From the NCBI GenBank assembly GCA_017506865.1, contig JAFCMP010000013.1:248001-312000 (forward strand): a DNA stretch of 64,000 nt, read 5' to 3'. Below the pieces are notes generated by a model. That model saw nothing but the letters and a program-made list of their open reading frames with translations. It had not been told where the DNA came from and made no database searches. Source of the DNA: Tribonema minus. Lineage: Eukaryota > Sar > Xanthophyceae > Tribonematales > Tribonemataceae. Positions 56,245 to 64,000 of the stretch are shown piece after piece. The first letter of the stretch is position 1. Each line of letters begins with the position of its first letter. The translations under genes and the position numbers were made by a program.

Positions 56245-56620
56245 TTACAAAAGACATGCACCAACTCTAACCAGATTTGTGCTCTGATTGACGCTACCGC
56301 TGCATGATGGTCTTGGTCGCACTATGTTTAAGACTGCAGTTGGGCTGAGCATGGGTACAGCGAACTCGATGAAAGCAGACTGTGGGTCAATGCGAGGAGT
56401 GTGCAAGATGGGTGCAGTGAATTCGATGAAAGCAGACTGTGAGTCAATGCGAGGAGTTAGCACAAGCTGGCTGCTTGCAATGGAAAATGTTGGCCGGGAA
56501 AGACTCTGTTTCACTTCTGAGGTCTCTGGATGGAACTGCAGCCTCAGAGTCTGCCCTTCGGAAGGGTTCGTTGGCACAATTTCAACAGTTGCAGGCACCC
56601 AGAGCGGTGCACAGGTGCAG
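56245..56620 (-). CDS. Possible extra CR gene 2 exon with internal repeat
   Basis: An open frame after a possible acceptor at TAG|GCCACACTC. It contains two tandem copies of a segment reading TPRID.QSAFIEF.. in protein (54 bp period, about 56350-56460). Splice borders are uncertain. Confidence 0.35.
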
Positions 56621-56750
56621 CAGAGTGTGGCCTACTAAGGGTGCACAACATTTCATTCAGTGGTAAAACGGAAAAACGCTGAACACGTTTGAGTCACCTA
56701 GTACGCCAGGATTGCAAGAGTTAAAGCACGTCGTCAAGCTCGTGCCATAC

Positions 56751-57100
56751 CTGCATCACGGCTTGGGACCATGTAGAAGCGCGGCTTCGGTCCCGCTTGC
56801 CTCAGCCTGTGCAGCGCCGCCTTCAGACCGGCCGTGTCTTGGAGTCGAACGATCATTATGGTGTCGCTTTGCCTGGGACTCTGACTGCGACGTCGTAGCC
56901 GCCGGAAGCGCGCTTGTGGAGTTCCTGCTGCAGGCGTCTACGCAACTCTTCCAGCGATAAGCCGCTAAATAAGCCCGTGACTTTCATGGGCGGCGTTTCG
57001 TCGGGGCCGTCGTAGTACAGCCAGGCGTCATAGTAGTCGCTGCCGATCTCCGAGTGGTCGCGAGTTTCCTGCTCGCAACAAGTGTCAGGAACGCTCATGA
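56751..57100 (-). CDS. CR gene 2, N-terminal header exon
   Basis: Ends at the donor GCAG|GTATGG. The upstream frame reads YDAWLYYDGPDETPP then TGLFSGLSLEELRRRLQQEL, and a second frame reads DTIMIVRLQDTAGLKAALHRL. Together they resemble the ubiquitin-like header domains of CR effectors. The two parts are out of frame by one near 56870, which could be an indel. The true start codon is not resolved; the first Met candidates lie near 57100-57149. Confidence 0.5.
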
Positions 57101-57149
57101 GAGGCATGCCACAGCAGCGCTGTTGTTGAACTTGATTCAATGCATGCAA

Positions 57150-58293
57150 ATCATGCTTTGTTTAAACCATGTCACCAGGACCGGCCTGTTCGAGTGTCGG
57201 TGATGGCAGACGGCGGCTAGCGCACCGGGTGCACCTTCGACTGCTGCAGTGCCACGTTGCACCTATGCAACATACACGTTCAAAGGCAAAGAGCGACCTG
57301 CAGTCGAGATAGTGTGCTATGATCTAATCAACACATCTAAAAGTGTGGTGAGCCTGGCCTTACCACTGAGCTACCAAGCTTGCGCACACTTGGCACCCCT
57401 TCTGAGGCGACAGCATACCCCCCCCCCCCCCCCCCCCCTTAAAGTTACCCGGGCTCCCATTGTGGCTATGAAGTGAGTAAGACTTGTTAGAACCACTGCT
57501 ACAGCACTAAATGTGTTGAGTACAGTTGGTAGGCCAGACACATCAATACCAACATCCCATCCGATCCCATCCCATCGCCATCGCATATGTTGTAATAAAT
57601 GCCACCAAGCCTTAAGGGTGCTTCGCTCGACACGTCCTCACACAACACCCTCTGGCACATGAAGCAGTGTCATCACCAACAGAAGGAGGTTAAAGAAGAC
57701 CAGCATCAGATTGCAAGCTTTCGGCCTGATTACAAATTGACTCAAGTCTCTCCATCACTGCCCACCGCAAGGTGCTTCTAAGAGGTCTGGGCAAGCCTGA
57801 GGCTGGGGTTGTTTGCCAGACAAGGGGGGAAAGCGTGGTTGCGCTGTACCCTGCGAGATATGTTGCTTCTGCTCGGATTCTGAAAAACATCATGTACAAG
57901 TTTAGGCAATAAGGATAATCACGCAGTAACAAAAAGGCCCGCAACCAAGTGTTTGGGGCGATATGCACGATTCCGCTTCGGCTGATCATCAGAGCACAAA
58001 AATGCGAGGGATACCAGTGTCAAGGCACTTGCTTGTCTGCAGGCAGCACATTGACAGAGAAATGTCATGGGCAGTCAGAAAGTGTACTGCACAAAGGATA
58101 TGTCATCAGCATCAGTTGGCACAATGGCGCCCTAGCATTTGTACTACTTCGTAGTGGTGATTTGCCTCATCAAGCCTCGCTTCTGTGCGGAAGGATAGCT
58201 GCCATTCCTGCAGCTGCGGAACAAAGGAGGATGTGCATGTCGCGCAAAAACCTAGGTATTTGTTCTTTCATTTGCCAGTTTGACTCCGCTCAC
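57150..58293. other. No gene recognised; C21 homopolymer at about 57418-57438
   Basis: A run of about 21 C interrupts the region. No exon is supported here. Confidence 0.4.
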
Positions 58294-58472
58294 CTGTTCC
58301 AGCTGTACTGCCCCCCTCAACATGTCGCCGCTGGTAAACAACTGGCCGCCGTCGCCGAGGTTCGAAGACTCGGTCGTGTCTGTTGTCAGTTCAATTTTGG
58401 AGGCCCCCAGATTGTTGTCGCCAACACCGCTATCATCCTCTGAGGGTTGTTCTACCGCTGCCAAAGCAACAC
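58294..58472 (-). CDS. Candidate internal exon, function unknown
   Basis: Acceptor TCTCGTTCCAG| and donor GAACAG|GTGAGC. It encodes an acidic, Ser/Thr/Asp-rich 59-residue stretch (VEQPSEDDSGVGDNN). It probably belongs with the exon at 58704-58847. Confidence 0.4.
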
Positions 58473-58703
58473 CTGGAACGAGACACAGCAGCAAACGAAG
58501 TCAGCAAACAGCTTATGGGGACCACAGCGCGTTCAAGAATGAAGTAGAGGAGGGGGCTGATTGCGAATGATCCTAACGTTGATGATCGAGGACGGGCTGA
58601 TTGTGAATCGCTAGATCGTGCTCGCATGGGGCAAAACAGCGAGGATTGAGCAGAGAGGGATGTATGCTAGTCATGTCTGCTCGAAGCACCTCAACAAACA
58701 TAC

Positions 58704-58847
58704 CTGGAGTTCGAAAAGCACATCGTGCCGCAGCTCGATGGGTGCTGTATCTGTGCGGCAGGCGGTACTGAGATGTCCAGCCCAACGCAAAAGGCGCAAG
58801 AGCCAGCAACAATAAATCTCTCATCTCCTCAGTGGCGATCCTCAAGC
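58704..58847 (-). CDS. Candidate internal exon, function unknown
   Basis: Strong acceptor AAGTTTTTCCAG| and donor CTCCAG|GTATGT around a 144-nt exon. One frame includes MRDLLLLALAPFALGW; a second frame ends DTAPIELRHDVLFELQ. The reading frame is not settled. Confidence 0.4.
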
Positions 58848-59532
58848 CTGGAAAAACTTCAACAAGAGGTTTTCAAAAGAATAAACTGCAGAATAAATAA
58901 CTAAACGCGACAAACGGGTGTGTCGTAAGTGTCGTAAGGACGGCACGATGACGTTCACCTCTCCTGCCGCTTAGGACACTCGCCACTGGACAGATCACAT
59001 TTCGTTGCCTGTGTGCCACTTGCACCTACGCCAGGTAGCACAGGGCTACTTGCGCAGTACACGAGTGGTGGTGTTGACCTGCTCAAAGACCTCAGAGTCT
59101 GCATGTGCTGGAAATGTGTAATTCTAATGAACCTGCACAAGCTGTTGACAAAGCTCAGGCATGTATTGCCTGATGTGCTGTTGGCGATGCCTTTGACTTG
59201 AGTGTGTAGGCAGTGGTGACGCACCTGGTGTAGGCAAAATGAGCTGAAGATGCGCTGCTGTTGGTGCAACCTCTATGAGGCCAATGTCCATGGCATCAAA
59301 TCTGCAGCATGTTTGATGTTGGGGGAATTACGATGATCGTAGCCTGCAGAGACAGCGCGCAGCCAGGTGGTGTGCCAGCCGTGCGTTCATGAAGCTCACT
59401 TGAGCATCGCTCTCTTGCGGGCCACTTTGCACTACTGCTTACCCGTGTCCTGCACCTTCAGCAACTGTTGTCAAGAGAACTCAAGCAGGCCTTGCTGCAG
59501 TGGTCGGCGACCGCGTGACTCGTTTGGCTGCA

Positions 59533-59759
59533 TCATGCTTGCGTCATTTTAGCCTCATGCACAACTCTTTTGAAATGTGCTCGTTGCGTCTCGCAGTGCA
59601 GCAGGGGACCAGACGCACTCAGCTCACAGACCGCAGCACCAACAGCAGCAGCGGTTGCGTGCAGTAGGCTGAAAAAGTCAGTGCAGGTGAGATCACCATC
59701 GCGATCAGCTTGCGGACAGATGCTTTCGAACGCCAAGTGCAATTTGTGCTCCGAGGGGT
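59533..59759 (-). CDS. Candidate exon with an EF-hand-like loop
   Basis: An open minus-strand frame with LAFESICPQADRDGDLTCTDFF. Positions 3, 5, 6, 8 and 12 of an EF-hand loop fit (D, D, G, L, D), but position 1 is Gln, so calcium binding may be lost. A possible acceptor is GGTCGTCAG| near 59769. It could be an upstream exon of the gene at 58.3-58.8 kb. Confidence 0.35.
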
Positions 59760-59954
59760 GGAGGCCAGCTGACGACCGGGGGCTGGGCGGCGCATAATTC
59801 AGCTCACAAGAGTTGACACAAAAAAAAAAAACGCTCCAGCATCAGCATTTTATCGCCAGTCATCTGTGCAGCAAGAACAACGATGGGCCCTCCACCATCA
59901 TCCATCACGCTGACGTTGTTGTTCAGCAGCAAGAACGACGGTGTCCTCATCCAT

Positions 59955-60345
59955 CACGTTGAAATTGAAATTTGCGCAACAGGTGCGTGCTCATTTGCAC
60001 TGCCCGCCCCTGCCCCACAGCAACGTCGCGGCGCCAAAGAGGTTGGTTCCGCGACAGACGAATTCTGCAGTACACACACAACTTCAAAAACACACACCCC
60101 CATTACATTTGAAGTTGAAGTTTGATGGCAATTACTCATTTACGCTGCCCGCCCCTGCCCCAGAGCAATGTCGCGGCGCCAAAGAGGCTGGTGCCGCCAC
60201 AGACGAATTCTGCAGTACACACACAATTTGAACAACACACACAACTCCATCACATTGAAGTTGAAATTCGTGCAACAGTGCTCATTTGCGCTGCCCGCCC
60301 CTGCCCCACAGCGACGTCGCGGCGCCAAAGAGGTTGGTGCCGCCG
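59955..60345. repeat. Three tandem copies of a terminal-exon end
   Basis: Units of roughly 125-160 bp start with a GAAGTTGAAATT-like string and contain GCTGCCCGCCCCTGCCCCA and GTCGCGGCGCCAAAGAGG. On the minus strand each encodes a version of LFGAAT(S/L)LWGRGGQ(R/C)K followed by TGA. Only the copy at 60282 is joined to an upstream coding exon. Confidence 0.85.
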
Positions 60346-60421
60346 CCCTGCAGCACGCTCTGCATGCTGCCCACCTGCCCCATGATGCCGCTCTGAACGC
60401 TGCCGACCTGGCCCATGATAC
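60282..60421 (-). CDS. Terminal exon of an unidentified gene
   Basis: The acceptor CCCCCCGTGCAG| lies next to a run of about 15 G/C. The exon completes a Gly codon (phase 1) and encodes two GIMGQVGS(V/M)QS repeats, then a Gly-rich linker and LFGAATSLWGRGGQRK to TGA at 60282-60284. Codon use and reading are convincing. The family is unknown; such short repeats with a C-terminal aromatic motif do not identify one. Two further copies of its 3' end follow downstream. Confidence 0.55.
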
Positions 60422-60569
60422 CTGCACGGGGGGGGGGGGGGGGCAGCGCCGGGGAACGTATGAACGCGGTATTGCGGTCAGTTTAGTGTGGCGCTTCTGT
60501 TGAGTGCGGGGGGCGCAGCACCAGGACACGCATGGACGCGATTTTGCAGGTGCAAGTGTGGGGCTTATG

Positions 60570-60780
60570 GTGAGTGCTAGGGTTGTGGCAGGGGCTCTGT
60601 GGGAGCTGCGGTGATACAGAACAAAACTTGAAGTTCTGCCGCTGTTCGAAGGCCGTACGGCGCATGAGATCGCCGTATTTTGGTATGCCCCTCGGTTTCG
60701 TACAGATACTGAGATGCGTTGCATCGACGACACCTGGGCACACACGCACCCCCATGAAGCATTGAGGCACAGCTTTCATC
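60570..60780 (-). pseudogene. Possible PIF/Harbinger-type transposase fragment
   Basis: One frame contains GVVDATHLSICTKPRGIPKYG, which resembles the first DDE block of Harbinger transposases (G-x-x-D-[GA]-T-H). The expected downstream blocks are absent, and the continuation RRTAFEQRQNF departs from the family. Weak call. Confidence 0.3.
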
Positions 60781-61189
60781 ATGTGGAGCCAGCCAGAAAT
60801 TTCTACGACCAGCGCAAGCCCCTGCGAAAGTGCGCTTCGGATCAAAGAGATGCCACTCTGGTGGGCATGATACATGCAAGCAGCAGCAGTGGCTGCCAGC
60901 AAAATCACTTTTAGAACAACTCCCAGATCCTGTGTCATGCTCCTGGCTAGCACCAGCCCCATGTCATCACACACATTCGCCAGATTTTGAAAATAAATAT
61001 AAGTATGTTGTCAATTCGGATGAATATACAGATGAAAGTATGGGAAAAGCTGTGGAAAAAAAAATACAATGAATAAATTCCAATGGAAAACTCGGAAGCA
61101 CATGATTATATGTCAATGTGTACATGCTTTTGATACTTCTAAATAAATGAAATGCCAACGCTGGCGGGTGCCAGACCGCCACCGCCTCG

Positions 61190-61800
61190 TTATGCGTGAT
61201 TTATGTCCACAATGCCATCATTGCGTTTAAATATATACTGTTGTGAATAGCAACAACGCTCAGCGCGCACCTGCCAGAGCCTGCCGGCCGGCTGCCTGCA
61301 GCCCCCTTTTCTTTTACTTTTGCTAATAACAATGATGCCTGCCAGGGCCTGCCGGCGCGTAGCTTGCAGCCCCCCCTCTGCCCCCTTCCCGCTCGGCGTG
61401 CTGGGACTCATGTTCTCATTTGTATACTAAAATGTGCTTCTGTAAAAAATGAACAAATATACAAAAGCTGGCGCATCTCGTGATCGCATTTCATTCACTG
61501 AAGCAAGTACAGGTCGACATTGTGCTTCCAAGCGTATTTATTACTTCAGTATGAATAAATAATCGTCGTGATCTTTTTGGAAGCATTTGTGATGCGCTTA
61601 CAACAACACTCATTGCATACCTGCCAGAGCCTGCCGGCCGGCCTTATGCGTGACTTATTTTCCACAGCGCCATCATTACGTACAAATAAAAACGCATGTG
61701 AATAGCAACAACGCTCATCGCATACCTGCCAGAGCCTGCCGGCCGGCGGCCTGCAGCCCCCCCTCTGCGCCCTTCCCGCTCGGCGTGCTGGGACTAGCAG
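61190..61800. repeat. Exon-end duplication array
   Basis: Two fuller copies (about 61190-61400 and 61640-61800) and partial ones share GAATAGCAACAACGCTCA, CCTGCCAGAGCCTGCCGGCCGGC and CTGCAGCCCCC. On the minus strand each carries the end of the COG1-like exon (GLQA...RQALAG) and a donor. The copies differ in small indels. Confidence 0.8.
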
Positions 61801-61960
61801 CGTACCCCCCCAGAGGCAGGGGGGAGGGGGAGCTCGGCGCAGATGTGTTGGAGGCAACCGCCGGCAGTGGCAGCATCTCAAAGCGCTGAGGCTTAGGGGC
61901 CAGGTCCAACAAGTTGGTGGACATGGCCAAGGGGGCGTCGCTGGCTGCGCCTGCTGACAC
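61726..61960 (-). CDS. COG1: Putative COG1 C-terminal exon
   Basis: Donor CTGGCAG|GTATGCG at 61726. The upstream border is probably GTGTCAGCAG|. The frame contains STNLLDLAPKPQRFEMLPLPAVASN and then a Ser/Pro-rich stretch. Plant COG1 (conserved oligomeric Golgi complex subunit 1, a Golgi tether component) has a similar 'RF..LP' motif and low-complexity stretch near its C-terminus, as I recall it. It lies on the same strand as, and downstream of, the exon at 63603. Moderate to low confidence. Confidence 0.4.
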
Positions 61961-62033
61961 GAATCCACTGCCCCTGTTGCGCGATGCGTGCAGAGGGGCG
62001 GTCAGCAACGCGTGGAGTGGGACAAAGTGCAAG

Positions 62034-62109
62034 CCCTAACCCTCTTTTTAACCCTAACCCTATCTCTAACCCTATCCCTAACCCTAACCCTGACCCTAAC
62101 CCTAACCCA
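62034..62109. repeat. Interstitial telomere-like tract, (CCCTAA)n
   Basis: About a dozen CCCTAA-type units with interruptions (CCCTCTTTTTAA, CCCTATCTCTAA, CCCTGA). A second short patch lies at about 62813-62826. The orientation reads TTAGGG on the minus strand, that is, toward lower coordinates. Confidence 0.9.
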
Positions 62110-63282
62110 TGTGTCGATGAAATGTCGCGCCGAGAGAGTGACCCCGCTTACAGAGCACGACTAACCCCAAGCCCTGAATCAATGACATGGCGTGCCGAGA
62201 CACTGGCCCCATATGCAGCAAGCATGATATTGATCACCGTCCGGCCATGCTGCGCCCCAGTCGAGAGAAGACGACGAAAGGACAAGCACAAGCCACTGCA
62301 GGAATGCACAAGGAAGCCTGGCAACCGTCATGGCAAAATTTGGGCACTCAGCCTAACTTCAACTTCACTTTGCTCCGAACTTCACCTGGGCCTGACCCCC
62401 ATTCAGTCAGTTACAGCACGCAGGCCGCGCGCCGCAGCTTCCCATGGACAGTGTGCGCAGCCGGGGGCAGCATCAGAGCTGGCAACACGCTGCGTTTAAA
62501 GCTGAACACACCAACACTCTACAGTAACTCACTGACGCATATCAAAAACGAAGGGCACGACTACGCAGACACGGGGCTTCAGCTTCACATAGCGCAGCGA
62601 GTGGTGTATGGTTGCATCAAGAGTCTGCGATGCACTGCGCTTAAAGCGTAAAAATGGCTTCACCTGCGGAGCAGCGGCGCTTGAGAGCCAGCGCCTGTCC
62701 TCAACCCAGGCACGGACAGCAGCATGCCCAACCCCTGTTTGGTACGGGAACATGCAGCGAAACAGAGCAAAGGCTTCAGCAAATGGGACGAGGAAGGCTG
62801 CCGTGACAAACCCCAACCCTAACCCTCACTCAGCCCCCAAAACTAGTTCAAAATTTAGCGGCGAATAGGGCACGCACTGCAGGGCTGTAAGCGTTGTGAA
62901 AGCAGCGTTTTGTTCTCACTCATGCTCATAAGCACTGATTGCTCGTGCTGAGCGCTGACATGGGCTCACGTGGGCGCACAAAAGCGCCGCCCGATACGGC
63001 ACTTGGTGCACAGTACAGTAGATGGCGCAGGCCACAGCAGGCGTGCATCGCATGCATCGCTGACGCCGGTGCGTGTGAAACTCGCCTTCTGCACATCGGA
63101 GCTAGTCCCGCTGCGCCACGCAGCAGCAGGGCCGGAGCGCTGCTGCGCCTGCCACTCGCAGCAGAGCTGACACGTGCCACACGCAATTAGCCCCGACCAC
63201 CTGAGGCACGCGCTGCAGCAGGTTGTACACGAGCGCCCCGTAGGGTGGGGCCCGCCTCACCGCACTAACCCCACCTCCCTAC
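62110..63282. other. Probable COG1 intron sequence; no exon resolved
   Basis: A minus-strand frame at 62529-62816 (GFVTAAFLVPFAEAFALF) is hydrophobic and could be an exon, but no clear splice pair was found. Confidence 0.35.
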
Positions 63283-63510
63283 ACATGAAGCTCCTGGCGG
63301 CAGCTGACGGCCGTCGAGAGCGAGCTGGCTGCACGAACAAGCAGCGTTGCGAGCGCCGATTGCGTCTCCCCTGCCTATGGAGCTCCTGGCGCCCGCTGAC
63401 GGCCGTTCAGAGAGCGAGCTGTCCGTACGACACGAAATTGTTATAGATCGCTGATCGTGCCTTCCCCTGCCCGCAGAGCTCCAGGCGTCCGCTGAAGGGC
63501 ATTCCGAAAA
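63283..63510. repeat. Degenerate tandem repeat, about 90 bp
   Basis: Three units share GAGCTCCTGGCG(G/C)C.GCTGACGGCCGT and a following GAGCGAGCTG; the last is partial. Confidence 0.8.
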
Positions 63511-63602
63511 TATTATTCCAAAATAATGAAAAAAATCAAAAAATGATTAAGGAAACAAGTGTCGCGAGCGCGAATCGTGTCGAGCGCTGATGCGCCACTC
63601 AC

Positions 63603-64000
63603 CTCCGCGCACGACCGCGCCGCGCGCTCCATCAGTGGCGCGTACGTCTGCCTGTCAATGGGGTCAATCGCCCCCCCAAACACATCCACCAGCGGCTCCC
63701 CCGCCCCCCCCTCCTCCCCCCCCTCCCCCCCCGCGCCCCCCCCCCCCACCCCGGCATCAGCTCCAGCACCATCGCGTCCATCAGCAGCTGCAGCAGGACC
63801 GGCTCCGGCAGCGCCTCCAAACCGTCCCCCTCCCCCCCCCCCTGCAGCCCCCTATACGCCGCCGCCAGCTGCCGCCGCGCGCAGTCCAGCAGCGCGCCCC
63901 CCGCCGCCGCGGCGAACGCCCCCTCCACCCTGGGCTCCGCCGCCGCCGCCGCCGCCGCCGCTGGTGCCGCAGCAGCGGCAGTTACAGCGGCGGCGGCGGA
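63603..64000 (-). CDS. COG1: Putative COG1 exon (5' end beyond window)
   Basis: Donor GCGGAG|GTGAGT at 63603. The frame reads LPEPVLLQLLMDAMVLELM, then after a long G-rich tract VDVFGGAIDPIDRQTYAPLME. 'LLQLL.D...L..(V/L)' followed by 'DPIDW.TYEPYL' is the pattern I recall for plant COG1, the lobe A subunit of the Golgi COG tether. The two parts are out of frame by one across several G-runs (63702-63750), which could be an assembly error, a short intron or a real indel. The right end is a GCC/GCT trinucleotide run encoding polyAla. The family call is inference from motif memory. Confidence 0.45.

Larger units (their letters stand above)
46854..57100 (-). pseudogene. Crinkler/RHS-like (CR) gene 2: header, P-loop NTPase and nuclease; split by element C
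   Basis: Seven minus-strand exon pieces join with agreeing phases: 56751-57100, 55682-55903, 55055-55277, 54313-54402, 53341-53641, 51834-52479 and 46854-47047. An eighth, 56245-56620, is possible. Domain order: a header with TGLFSGLSLEELRRRLQQEL; a pre-NTPase block (LMIRKCWPAFRDAI); Walker A SGTSGVGKT; a strand with LVSSPDP; the block FMPPWDLHEVLSCRR with DWFGGNL after it; then a nuclease-like C-terminus with LTGQLFEVL and FPVVDAIILP. This order is that of RHS/Crinkler (CR) effectors as described for eukaryotes. Breaks: a frame change in the header near 56870, TAA at 55123-55125, a 13-nt insertion near 53520, a frame change near 52036, and the 4.8 kb element C inside the last exon. The gene is therefore inactive as read. 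Other members of the family act as host-targeted or intracellular effectors; the role here is unknown. Confidence 0.7.

Overview
The window is nuclear DNA from a eukaryote with spliced genes, most likely a green alga. Evidence for this: GT-AG introns and one probable GC-AG intron, very frequent CAG/CTG and GCC repeats, GC-rich coding exons in a mixed background, R2/NeSL-like non-LTR retrotransposons, a Mutator-like transposase, and a TTAGGG-type telomere-like tract at 62034-62109. The group assignment is an inference; no rRNA or organelle gene is present to fix it.

Layout. 163-613 (-): first exon of a small four-TM-segment protein. 1032-1739: (CTG)8 followed by an unbroken (CAG)228. 3985-13663 (+): a Crinkler/RHS-like (CR) effector-type gene, split by a 7 kb non-LTR retrotransposon (element A, minus strand) carrying a 2300-codon ORF with OTU protease, RT and restriction-like endonuclease domains. 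13813-13927: an 89-bp 5'-truncated copy of A with a perfect 13-bp target duplication. 14.7-18.4 kb: CTG-rich DNA, a minisatellite and a 99-bp tandem repeat. 18.8-22.4 kb (+): a decayed MULE transposase gene. 22.7-32.5 kb: mostly unrecognised, with two candidate genes. 32509-38135 (-): the second TM-family gene, whose intron holds a decayed retrotransposon (element B, plus strand). 38.4-39.5 kb: 5'-truncated copies of B and A. 40844-42559 (-): the third TM-family gene, with a 73-bp tandem duplication of its splice donor. 42.8-44.9 kb: interleaved duplications. 46854-57100 (-): a second CR gene with P-loop NTPase and nuclease parts; its last exon is split by element C (4.8 kb, RT plus endonuclease) with a matching target duplication. 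58-62 kb: small exons, a triplicated terminal-exon end and an exon-duplication array. 61.7-64.0 kb (-): exons resembling the C-terminal part of COG1, with the telomere-like tract between them.

How the parts relate. Two different restriction-endonuclease-type non-LTR elements (A and C) lie inside two different CR/RHS-like genes. This recalls the trypanosome retrotransposon hot spot (RHS) genes, and it is the most interesting feature of the window. A third element (B) lies inside the intron of a TM-family gene. Many genes here are broken by in-frame stops, small insertions or homopolymer-length frameshifts. Some of these may be assembly errors; others, such as the 13-nt partial duplication at 53.5 kb and the retroelement insertions, look biological. 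Exon boundaries were read by eye from splice consensus, reading-phase agreement between exons and motif continuity; none has transcript support.
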